A stretch of 10,905 nt of DNA from positions 1 to 10,905 of the forward strand of contig JAOXYB010018039.1 in assembly GCA_028565635.1 (NCBI GenBank). The letters run 5' to 3'. This document shows positions 1 through 7,817 of this stretch, piece after piece. The translations under genes and the position numbers were made by a program. A model generated the notes under the pieces. It saw only the letters and a program-made list of their open reading frames with translations, ran no database searches and was not told the origin of the DNA. Source of the DNA: Phoronis ovalis (Eukaryota; Phoronida; Phoronidae). Within the stretch, counting starts at the first letter, position 1. Each line of letters begins with the position of its first letter.

Positions 1-50
1 TATATATGCTGTTTCATGTGTAAGAAAATCTGTTAGATGATACAACTTAC
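1..50 (-). other. Start of the next intron (partial)
   Basis: The donor GTAAGTTG directly follows window exon 7, and the intron runs off the left edge. The reading frame stays open through these 50 nt, so the window alone cannot fully exclude a longer exon. The strong donor and the match to the known protein end point favour splicing here. Confidence 0.8.
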
Positions 51-189
51 AAAATTCTCCTGAAGCTGATGAGGGACGTGTAGGACGTGACTGTCTTTTA
101 AGTACGCTTCGTCTGCCTCTGCGGTGGGGACGTGTGTTAGCTGCAGCTGGGGTCTTCTTCCAGTAATAATAGTATTCTACCAACTCAGA
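51..189 (-). CDS. RERE: RERE/Atrophin exon 7 of 7 in window: end of SANT domain and basic stretch
   Basis: The 139 nt encode residues 222-267 plus one base of a split codon. The acceptor is TTGTTTTTAG|TCTGAG and the donor GAATTTT|GTAAGTTG. It opens SELVEYYYYWKKTPAAA, the final SANT helix; vertebrate RERE has 'GELITFYYYWKKTPEAA' after 'NKET'. The YYYxWKK residues correspond to the Tyr and Lys positions of the inositol-phosphate pocket in MTA1. RPHRRGRRSVLKRQSR follows, a strongly basic segment that could act as a nuclear localisation signal. The exon ends with RPSSASGEF, the counterpart of the vertebrate 'SRPPSSEF'. The GATA finger expected shortly after lies beyond the left edge. Confidence 0.94.
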
Positions 190-3100
190 CTAAAAACAAC
201 AAAAAGGAATATTATAAATCAACGATAGTATCAAGGCTCTTAAAACAATTGCTTGAAATGAACAGAAATATATCTGTGGAAAAATTAGAAACCCCTGACA
301 ATATCTGTGTCACAGAGGTATTTTGTCTGATTAGAAGTACTTTAATCCACTCAGACAAACTGGTAGAAAGTAATAAACTGTGTATTACTGAAGCATTTTA
401 TTTATTCCCTTCTTGACAATGCTAGAAAGAAGTTGCCTTAAAGTTCTTTTACATGAAATATATTAAAATTGTACTCAAACAAGTGACAGACATAACAATA
501 TGGTTTTTAACACATTTTAACTCCACATTTTACAAAATGGCATGTTAGACAAAACTCCATAAAATTTATTAGAATGTTAAAAGGAAACAAAGAATTACAT
601 ATTTTCTTTTCATTAAGTACACATAAAATCTGATAAGCCAAACAGATGAATATTATTTTTATTTTAATCAACCAACATCTGTACACACTATGCCAGCTTC
701 AAGATGGCTAGTAACTGCGATAAATATCACCACTGCCAATAAAAATTTCCATAAACAAACCTGTCTATACCATTCCCTAACATGCTATGTCAGTTTTCCT
801 ATCAAAACGTCAAAATTAGTATAAAATCAGCTAAGTCAACAGCTGAATTAAACTGAAAATCTTGCAGGTTCAATTCTGAGGTTTACTTGGCAGCCATGTT
901 GAAATTGCAGTAGGTTACAATTAGATTAGCTGGCCTGCAGTTTGTAATGATAATGTCAGTATTGATTTTCTTAACACTCATACATGATAGACACTACAAA
1001 TATTAGCCTCTTAACTACACACAATCATTTGTCAATGCAACACTGCCTGTTTGGATAAGATAGTGGAATTTAGATATCTACTTTACATGTTGAAAAGCTT
1101 ATCAATTATGCTGGGGTTCAGTAGCAACATACTGAAACAACACATAAAACATTTTCCTTTTTTCAATTTATGATGGTTTTATATTTAAAAATATCAATTT
1201 TTTCCTGGAAAAGCTTTTGTTAGTTACATCGCAATCTTAAATATTTTCCACAAAATATCACATCTGCTAAGAGAAACAAATTCACAAATATACTGCTTAG
1301 TTAATTCAATAATGCTTTTTTAAATTTTGTCTTATTTAAATTTTATAATAAAAATGCAGTAGAAATATAAAATCGTAACTAGAAAAATGAAATTGTAAAA
1401 ACACGAACATAAATGTCAAATTTCAGTGCAAATTAACTGCCGTTTTATGCAAATTATTACAGAACATCAAATCAAAGAGACATCAAATTATGAGCAAATA
1501 CTCTTGATCTACTTTTTAATCTTTTTATCTACAATAAAACTTGAAAAAAATCAATCATAAACTAAAAGTGCTGTTCATTACAGAGTGTGTCATAAATTAT
1601 ATATGGCATTTATGTAAAACATCAAAGATTTTGTTCACCTAAGTTGCCAAGTCTATATACAACGTAATGTAATACTAATTCGGTTTATGGCAAAGAAAAA
1701 TGGTTTTTAAAAAAATATTAACATAATGCATTTGGACGATATTATCAAATAAAGTGTTTGCATATTAATTCAAATCTCCTAGGAAAAGTTTATTTCTAGA
1801 AAACCTAGAAATTGATTTCTCTGAAAAAGGTATTTTTCAATCTTTATCAACATTTTTTAACAATAAATAATTGGATTAAAAGAACAGGACAAAAAGGTCA
1901 GAATACCTCAACAACAACAAATAAGACACTTTATGTGAATCTGCTTGTGATTCTAATTTGTACTGAAGATTTATGATTCTAATTTATACATGTCCCGGGG
2001 TTCCAAAAGGTCCACCTACTTACATAACTAACCATACCTGGATTAATGGTCAACAGGTATATAACTACAGCATTTAGTGGAAAGAACACAAGAGGCATAG
2101 GACAGGTGAAATCTAACATTTAGTATGTTAGAATATCTGTATAGTGCTGATTTCAAATACTTTCTAGATATTGTCAGCTACATGTGACCTAATATTATAC
2201 ATTTTTATAGGCTTCTTACTAAAGCTAGTACCATATTCATTCTCACTTTCAGAATGAACTGACAATATTTTTTGATATCATGAAATGATTCTTACCTCAT
2301 CTATAATAATGCAAGGAGACTACATAAAGCTATTTAGTAAATGGGCAAAATGCCAATAAATATTGTATACTTAAATCATAATCTTCTTTAAATTTTCAAC
2401 AGCAACACAGTCAACTAAATAACACTAACACCCCTATCTGAAGGGACTGCTATGAAACAACGTGGAGATCTCATTACCAGGGTGTAACCAGTAGTTATAC
2501 TACTACCAGCAAGTTTAAAAACAGACATCAGAATGGACATCCCAATTTCGGTTCTGGTATTCCGAATTCCATAGTGCACATAGCTGTACATTTAAATTAA
2601 CTGTGTAAGGAAGTTAATAAACACTCAACCATAATATCTGCCTATGCACATACATTATGTCTTAACTAACAACCTAACGTTCAACCTTCCTGCAGTAGTA
2701 ATACTCCACAACTAGTTATGTACAGGATTTAATCATACCTTTGATCAATCCTGCCTGCTGAAAATCTAAAATGTCTACCAGTAGTAGTTTTACCAAACTA
2801 TTTTGCCTGAATGCATATCTAATGTCTCCATCTGCTTCATTGGTTTATTGTGTATAAAGCTATTTATAGCCATGCCTTACAGCTATCAGGAAATTTCATC
2901 TAGTCAAATCAGATTAGTCTACCACAAGAGGTCACTATGGTTGATATATGACTTAACCAATAATACAGGAAGCCAACATTACAGGTTCTTGCTTACTTAT
3001 TTAGTATTCATAACCATTTGCTACATGAAATATCAACTTTTAAATAATCGGCTTTGCTTGAATGGTTATCCTAAACAGATATAAAGATATGTGTACATAA

Positions 3101-4097
3101 CACGTTATTACACAATTGTACCTGGAGTGGTTCACAGAATATTTGCAAATTTATAGATATTTATTGTTCTGATTTCAAGTTACAGTGCAAACACATTAGA
3201 ATATAAATGATTTTCTCGGCTCTACTCAGGTATATTTAGTAAAATGCAATACAACGCCAAGGTCAGAGACATGTGAGAAGATATCTATATCACGAAGTTC
3301 TGCTAACCTCTGGAATCTTTGTCTGAAAGATCATTGAAAATCCCTCCCCCATCTTATAAACAAAAGAATTCTCCAACTAAACCCCTCTTATAAATATTAA
3401 ATGGAGGCAAAGCTGACTTGGAAGTGAACCTTCATGGCACAAAAAACTTACAGGTGCTTTTCTCATAAATATTACATTAAGTCTAATGAAAGCAAAACAT
3501 CCAAGAAATATTTTAACATCAGCAAAAAGAAAACAATAGTATCAATCATATGTGACTAAAACCTTGTGACAGGTAAAAATCCAATCATGGTACATACTGG
3601 TTTGACTATCAATAACTAAGTTAGAGCTTATTGTTATAAAAGTGATTTTAAAAGAAACAATCAAATGTAATGAGGTATATGTAAACTATGATATTGATTC
3701 TAAAAACCTATGATCTCAATTCTGAACAATAGAATGTTAGATATTAAATTAACAATATACACTGGGCTATAACCTTATTTTGTGATTGTACAAATAACAC
3801 AATCTATCAAAATGTTGTTGTTTTTTTTGTTGCAAATTTCCAGTTTTTTTTCCATAAAGTGAGAATAATTATCATTTCATTCCTGGATTTCTACCACAGA
3901 TTGATTCTCCAAACATAAATGGTAGGATCTAGGAGGATGCAGAAAGCAAAAAGCCTACTGTAAGTTATATTCCACTATTTACCAATGACGAGTCCTATTA
4001 AATGCAGGCTGCTAATTTCATGCATTATTTGCTTTACTTCTGTCTGAAGTTAAATAATTTAATTGGTGTTGGCATTACAGGTATTCTAAGAACTTAC
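190..4097 (-). other. Intron between window exons 6 and 7 (3908 nt)
   Basis: This is the largest intron in the window, phase 0, lying inside the SANT domain. It is AT-rich throughout, with homopolymer runs of T and A, a CAA-rich stretch near 1910-1920 and a spaced direct repeat at 1948-1985. The longest open frame (2803-3084, + strand, 93 codons) is antisense, low in complexity and unlike any protein I know. I see no convincing exon, RNA gene, promoter or complete mobile element. Confidence 0.83.
1948..1985 (+). repeat. Spaced direct repeat
   Basis: TGATTCTAATTT occurs at 1948-1959 and again at 1974-1985, a period of 26 nt, and similarity continues for a few bases (GTAC versus ATAC). This looks like an old short tandem duplication in intronic DNA. 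Confidence 0.75.
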
Positions 4098-4178
4098 TGT
4101 TTCTTTATGTGAGAGCAATTCTCTTCGAATCTTAAAAAAATTCTTGCCATACTGTCTCAAGCCTTTAGCAAATCGTTT
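4098..4178 (-). CDS. RERE: RERE/Atrophin exon 6 of 7 in window: SANT domain core
   Basis: The 81 nt encode residues 195-221 in phase 0 at both ends. The acceptor is TTATTTTAG|AAACGA and the donor GAAACA|GTAAGT. It carries [19 protein letters not shown] and ELLSHKET, almost the same as the vertebrate RERE SANT helices ('[22 protein letters not shown]'). SANT together with ELM2 recruits HDAC1/2 in family members. The Lys of the YGK(N/D)F motif corresponds to a basic residue that lines the inositol-phosphate pocket in the related MTA1-HDAC1 structure. Skipping this exon would be frame-neutral but would remove most of the domain. Confidence 0.95.
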
Positions 4179-4750
4179 CTAAAATAAAATAAAAATACAT
4201 CAATAATGACATAAGAGTAAATCCTGACAAGTCAACATTAGTATCACGATGTAGTTATGGGCATCTTGTACAAAACAAGAACCTAAATGATGCAATTGCA
4301 CAGCGAGTTCTCTAGCAACTTTGCATCCCTTCCCATTATTTGCAGTAATATTAAAAAAATGCAATCTGTCCTACTTACTACAAGTAGCATTCAAGTAAAG
4401 ATCCTTGCATACCAACCAAAAGAAAAGTCACTTAGCTTTACACTGAGCAGACTGTCTGATCAAAGGTGACTGAGTTAAAAGTGGCTAGGCAAATAAATAA
4501 ATAATAGGCTGCCCATAAACCTAATACATACTTACTTCAACAGAATTAGCTTCCTAATCTGCAAATTCATGCATATTTGTATAGCACATATTTGAACAGA
4601 GTGAATAAATCATCTATTTCAATGGTGGGCACTAAGCCTAACTGAGACAGCTTAAACCATGTATGATAAAAAGATATTTTATCAAAGGTTTATGAATATT
4701 TTGTAGCATAACAGAGGATGACAAGCTGATAAAGTTTTATCACAACTTAC
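4179..4750 (-). other. Intron between window exons 5 and 6 (572 nt)
   Basis: This phase-0 GT-AG intron lies inside the SANT domain. It is AT-rich and has a short AAAT simple repeat at 4491-4506. The 60-codon + strand open frame at 4287-4469 is antisense to the gene, has no recognisable similarity and is taken as chance. Confidence 0.87.
4491..4506 (+). repeat. (AAAT)n simple repeat
   Basis: About four units of AAAT, the last imperfect, form a short microsatellite in the intron between window exons 5 and 6. Confidence 0.85.
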
Positions 4751-4849
4751 AGATTCTTCAGAATTCCATTTCTTGTCTATGCTTCTAGGTACTGGGCACT
4801 TGACAAGAGCTTGCAGAGCATTAGCAGTATCATAGTGGTGTCTGTGGAG
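4751..4849 (-). CDS. RERE: RERE/Atrophin exon 5 of 7 in window: ELM2-SANT junction
   Basis: The 99 nt encode residues 162-194 in phase 0 at both ends. The acceptor is ATTTTTAG|CTCCAC and the donor GAATCT|GTAAGT. Visible motifs are HYDTANALQALVKCPVP, then IDKKWNSEES. The vertebrate counterpart reads 'GYDAGKALQRLVKKPVP' followed by 'W-EDEVKRF', so the exon runs from the last ELM2 helices into the first SANT helix, with its characteristic Trp. Because the length is a multiple of three and both phases are 0, skipping it would keep the frame while removing the ELM2-SANT connection. Confidence 0.93.
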
Positions 4850-5077
4850 CTAAAAATACAAATGAGATGTAATAAGAGTTTTCAGAAAATATTAAACCAC
4901 CAAATGGTGAACTTGTTGTAGTACCACTATTTTGTCACCAGCAGCCTTTTATGGTGTTGCCAGTGACAGTATAATATATTAACACATCATTACAACTAAA
5001 GAGTAATCATTCAGTTGACTAAGTAAAAGGAATAAAGAAAAAGTTCAATCAGCAGAATATTTGTATGTCAGATCTAC

Positions 5078-5101
5078 GATGTAATAGATGATGTAATAGA
5101 T
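5078..5101 (+). repeat. Tandem duplication of a 12-mer
   Basis: GATGTAATAGAT occurs twice in direct succession with no mismatch. This is a simple small tandem duplication within the intron between window exons 4 and 5. Confidence 0.9.
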
Positions 5102-5133
5102 GCGTGTGAATTCTATATGTAGTAATAAGTGAC

Positions 5134-5247
5134 AAAAAAACAGAATCATCACCGCCAGATAAAATTGATGTTTTGGTTTATTTCTGAAGAAAGTTTAAAA
5201 TAACCCGAAATGTCAGTTTTATCAGGTGGTGGCGATTCTATTTTTTT
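5134..5247. mobile_element. Putative miniature fold-back element
   Basis: The arms 5134-5169 and 5212-5247 are each 36 nt and are reverse complements at 29 of 36 positions. They include the blocks TAAAAYTGAY/TTTTATC and GATTCT next to an A7/T7 run. The 42-nt interior contains CTGAAGA (5184-5190) and CCGAAA (5205-5210). The 'CTGAAGAA...CGAAAYGTC' combination resembles a motif I associate with dispersed repeats in marine invertebrate genomes, but I cannot name the family. No target-site duplication is clear at the edges. The repeat lies 27 nt inside the intron downstream of window exon 4. Confidence 0.55.
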
Positions 5248-5273
5248 TCCTCATTCATCCAGTTGACTCTCAC

Positions 5274-5373
5274 CTGATTTAGGGCGCTTATAGTCGTTTC
5301 ATCACTTGAAGCAGCCTGACATCCATCTTCCGGAGTACCACCATCACACATCCCAGCAAATGCTGCCATGCTC
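5274..5373 (-). CDS. RERE: RERE/Atrophin exon 4 of 7 in window: ELM2 domain core
   Basis: The 100 nt complete Arg128 and encode residues 129-161, ending in phase 0. The acceptor is GATTTTAG|GAGCAT and the donor AATCAG|GTGAGA. The sequence opens [12 protein letters not shown], continues [14 protein letters not shown] and ends ISALNQ. The first block and the 'EDGC-AAS-D-TT--ALN' spacing match vertebrate RERE closely, making this one of the two strongest exons for identification. It forms the second half of ELM2, which contacts the HDAC catalytic subunit in family structures. A fold-back repeat begins 27 nt into the downstream intron. Confidence 0.95.
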
Positions 5374-5730
5374 CTAAAATCAACCAAAAGTTATGCCTCA
5401 AATGTAACATTTAATAACAGTAATAATTTGCCAAAATGTGGCAGCAAATTTATGAAGCTTTCATGTTTTCAAAGCCATGATACTCGAAGCGTAATTTTAT
5501 CACGAGCGAAACAAAATGAAAGTTTTCACCAGTAACGAGCAATAGATCTAAATAGCAACATCCATACTTTCCTCTTCCAAATTCATATGTTTTACTAGTA
5601 TTGTTATCACACAGGGTATAACTGCCATTCTCCACAGCAGATGTCGGAAGAAAATGGATTGAATGGCTCAGATTTCATATTCTTAATCCACAACTGGCTT
5701 ATTTTGATTTGTTCAGCATTCAGTTCTTAC
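5374..5730 (-). other. Intron between window exons 3 and 4 (357 nt)
   Basis: This short phase-2 intron splits Arg128 inside the ELM2 domain. Retaining it would stop translation at once, because AG|GTAAGA reads Arg then TAA. It contains a separate sense-strand open stretch of 76 codons after a stop, about 5680-5450. That stretch uses a different frame entry and is slightly richer in CpG than the surroundings. I recognise no protein in it. Confidence 0.85.
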
Positions 5731-5864
5731 CTGGCAGCTCGCAAAAACATCATTAAATCTCCATCCATGATTTTCGATGGGCGCCATGCTATCGATTCTA
5801 TGGGCTTGACAGGCTCCTCAATCTCATTTCTGTCTGGTCTTGACATACATTCCGGCAACTTAGC
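5731..5864 (-). CDS. RERE: RERE/Atrophin exon 3 of 7 in window: start of ELM2 domain
   Basis: The 134 nt encode window residues 84-127 and the first two bases of Arg128. The acceptor is CTTTCTAG|GCTAAG and the donor GCCAG|GTAAGA, an excellent consensus. It opens with AKLPE, which in RERE directly follows the BAH-terminal 'GPSHQ' of the preceding exon. It then has an acidic, variable linker, followed by IAWRPSKIMDGDLMMFLRAAR. The W-P-x(5)-D-x-DL-M-LRAAR pattern is the conserved ELM2 core of RERE, where the vertebrate form ends 'DLLMYLRAAR'. ELM2 dimerises and wraps around class I HDACs in the related MTA1 structure. The linker (roughly residues 89-106) is the least conserved coding segment seen here. 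Confidence 0.93.
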
Positions 5865-7096
5865 CTAGAAAGCCAGTAACATCTATATTAAAAACGTTTC
5901 ATTGCAGTTAAATCTATTCAACTATTCAGTAAAGTAACCTTCTGATGTGTTAACTTTTAAGAAATTATGTAATATTGTGTGGGAGTCAAGTTAGGTTCCT
6001 CAATGGAATTAAAAACTTTTTAAGATGTGAATTAAAAAGGTAATTAATACTTCATCCAGTGAATGGGTATAACATGCCTTGCAACTTTTTTTACTTACTT
6101 ATAATATGGATTTTGCAAACTTATACATTAATGCATAAACCTTATCATTAAAATATTTATCATTACAAAATACATGGTGTTTAATATTATATTCAAAATT
6201 GTTGGGATACAGGTTAAGGTTTACCACAAAAATTTAAATTATTACTAATAATATCACATGTTAAATAACAAGCCTGATTCATAACATGCAACATAACATG
6301 TTAAAGTGACATATGCTTATCACCTGACAATACACATCGAGGTTTACAAGTTTACCTAAGGGGTGAAGGTTAGGCTATACATTACTGAATAAGGTGAAAG
6401 ATCATGTAAAAATATCAAAATATTTTGATTTTCACAACTGAAAACAATTGTTGTTCATATGCTTCAGCACACCAGAAAATACTAGTATGAATTCCAACAC
6501 AAATACCACAAATGCTCTAAACCAGAGTTTTGCCTTATTACCTCATACACGTTAATTTATCATTTTTCTTTTCAAAAACTCCTACACAGAAGAAAATCTG
6601 GCCATGTTAAAGTTCCCATAAGTATTGACTCAATTAGGAATAAAATGAAATATAAAATGATTTGAACATACATAGAGAGTACATGTCAAGCTAGATGCCT
6701 CAACATATCTTCAACAATTTAAAAAGCTGTCACCTAATTTTGCCATCTTCTGATTGAGAAGAATGTCAGTTTCCCACTTCACTAAGAATCACTAGGATTG
6801 ATCAACATCTCGAGATGACATTGAAAACACTCGTCTGTATGATCGGTAGTTGACTAAATTATATATTTTAGTTTTCATGTAGTCCATAAGAGGGAGTTAC
6901 AAGTATGGCGAGAGTATGTAAAATGAGAATAATTCAGATGTCCCATGTTTCCTGCTGGGCTCAGGATTCCCATTTTTTAAATCACTTTCCATCACTGCTT
7001 TCAACAGCGAATTGTCCAAAATACCCAAGTAAAAAATCAGCCCCCCCCCCCCGCGGTGACAGACATGATAACTAAAGGATATCATATAACGTATAC
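5865..7096 (-). other. Intron between window exons 2 and 3 (1232 nt)
   Basis: This phase-0 GT-AG intron separates the BAH-coding exons from the ELM2-coding exons, so the domain boundary falls almost exactly at an intron. Its transcribed 5' end contains a G12 run (C12 on the + strand, 7041-7052). The remainder is AT-rich sequence with no gene-like content. A 62-codon open frame starting in the donor region (7085-6897, minus strand) crosses the G run and has no recognisable similarity. Confidence 0.85.
7041..7052. repeat. C12 homopolymer (G12 in the transcript)
   Basis: Twelve consecutive C residues are followed by GCGG, in a region that is otherwise AT-rich. In the RERE transcript this is a G12 run at intron positions about +45 to +56 after the donor of window exon 2. 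G runs in this position are known binding sites for hnRNP H/F proteins in animals, but a role here is only inferred. Homopolymers of this length are also prone to length errors in sequencing. Confidence 0.95.
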
Positions 7097-7250
7097 CTGA
7101 TGGCTTGGCCCTATCCTGATTTCACCCTGTGTGGTCGCCAGTCTTTTGGTTTCAGGGTTGTAACCAAGAATGTAGAAGAATGTATTTGGTAGTGGTTTGA
7201 AATCTTTGGCAGCAAATATGTCCTTATAATGGATAACTGTACAATGTCCC
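7097..7250 (-). CDS. RERE: RERE/Atrophin exon 2 of 7 in window: C-terminal half of BAH domain
   Basis: The 154 nt complete the split Arg codon and encode window residues 33-83, ending in phase 0. The acceptor reads GCATTGCAG|GGGACA and the donor CATCAG|GTATAC. Diagnostic motifs are [18 protein letters not shown], then [14 protein letters not shown], then [12 protein letters not shown]. The last two are nearly identical to the end of the vertebrate RERE BAH domain as I recall it ('[14 protein letters not shown]', 'TQGEIRVGPSHQ') and are the strongest identification in the window. The domain is thought to contact chromatin and partner proteins in the nucleus. The exon is flanked by two unusual intronic features: a fold-back upstream of its acceptor and a G12 run (on the transcript) downstream of its donor. 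Confidence 0.95.
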
Positions 7251-7270
7251 CTGCAATGCAGAACAGTAAC

Positions 7271-7289
7271 AAATTACACATACATAAGT
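7271..7289 (+). repeat. 19-nt direct repeat, copy 1
   Basis: The sequence AAATTACACATACATAAGT occurs here and identically at 7361-7379, exactly 90 nt apart. This copy lies just outside the left arm of the fold-back, and the second copy forms its loop. On the transcript it lies about 21-39 nt upstream of the acceptor of window exon 2. Confidence 0.97.
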
Positions 7290-7292
7290 ATA

Positions 7293-7443
7293 TTTTCAGT
7301 TTATTGTACCTGGAAACATATATGTAAGTTGGTTTTGTATTGCAATTTTACTACTTCAAAAAATTACACATACATAAGTCTTTGAAGTAGTAAAATTGCA
7401 ATACAAAACCCAACTTATGTTTCCAGGTACAATAAACTGAAAA
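7293..7443. repeat. Near-perfect intronic fold-back (inverted repeat)
   Basis: The left arm is 7293-7360 (68 nt) and the right arm is 7381-7443 (63 nt). They are reverse complements except for an extra 6 nt (TATGTA) in the left arm near 7321 and one extra G-C position in the right arm. The 20-nt spacer 7361-7380 contains the second copy of the 19-nt direct repeat. The RNA would fold into a long, almost uninterrupted hairpin. I recognise no transposon ends or target-site duplication outside the whole structure. The layout fits a 90-nt inserted unit (inverted copy of the right arm plus a direct-repeat copy), as produced by template switching. A miniature fold-back transposon is an alternative. 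Confidence 0.95.
7361..7379 (+). repeat. 19-nt direct repeat, copy 2 (hairpin loop)
   Basis: This is identical to 7271-7289 and occupies nearly all of the 20-nt spacer between the two arms of the fold-back. Its identity to copy 1 and the near-identity of the arms suggest that the rearrangement is recent. Confidence 0.97.
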
Positions 7444-7740
7444 CCTTGAGTTATATAGCAAACCATTTGAAACTCCAGTTTATCACCCTGAAAAGGTTGA
7501 GCCCTTATATCAAGTACGAAAATGCAAGTATAAAACAAGGTCTACATTAGAATGCTTGCTTCTCCTGTTTATCCATTATCTGTAGCAATCTAGACCAGTA
7601 ATAAGGTTAAGTTAATACTATAAAAATTCAGTAGTATAATGAATTTCACTTAACACAAATAGAGGTTGTCATTACACTGTATGCAGAAATTAATAGATCC
7701 TCCAAAAGCTAACCATTTTTCACTTTATGTAATACAGGTT

Positions 7741-7790
7741 GAGTAAATGGAATTTTGTGTGCTGAATAAAATAGTATTCAACATTTACTC
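7741..7790. repeat. Nested imperfect hairpin
   Basis: The outer arms GAGTAAATG and CATTTACTC pair over 9 bp at the ends of this 50-nt stretch. Inside them, TGAATA and TATTCA form a second 6-bp stem around a 6-nt loop. The connection between the two stems is asymmetric: 13 unpaired bases on one side and one on the other. No family is recognised, and this may be chance in AT-rich DNA. Confidence 0.55.
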
Positions 7791-7798
7791 TTCCACTA

Positions 7799-7817
7799 TT
7801 GGTCTAGATGAGACCAA
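7799..7817. repeat. Small perfect hairpin
   Basis: TTGGTCT and AGACCAA form a perfect 7-bp stem around the 5-nt loop AGATG, nine bases after the nested hairpin at 7741-7790. It is not followed by a functional T run and is not a bacterial-type terminator. It is probably incidental. Confidence 0.5.

Larger units (their letters stand above)
4850..5273 (-). other. Intron between window exons 4 and 5 (424 nt)
   Basis: This phase-0 GT-AG intron lies within the ELM2 region. More than a quarter of it is a fold-back repeat at 5134-5247. A tandem duplication of a 12-mer lies at 5078-5101. No coding signal is seen. Confidence 0.88.

Noticed and set aside
2803-3084. 93-codon + strand open frame
   Set aside because: It lies wholly in an intron, antisense to the gene. 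The composition is that of translated AT-rich DNA, and no domain or similarity is recognised.
5170-5230. Hammerhead ribozyme
   Set aside because: CTGAAGA and CGAAA are present in the right order, but I find no complementary stem II or stem III and no convincing cleavage site. The motif alone is too weak to annotate.
5641-5868. 75-codon + strand open frame
   Set aside because: It is largely the antisense shadow of the ELM2 exon at 5731-5864.
6897-7085. 62-codon minus-strand open frame
   Set aside because: It begins just after a strong donor, includes a Gly run made by the G12 homopolymer, and has no similarity to RERE or any other family I know.
7356-7538. 60-codon minus-strand open frame
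   Set aside because: It runs through the right arm of the fold-back repeat and shows no protein similarity.
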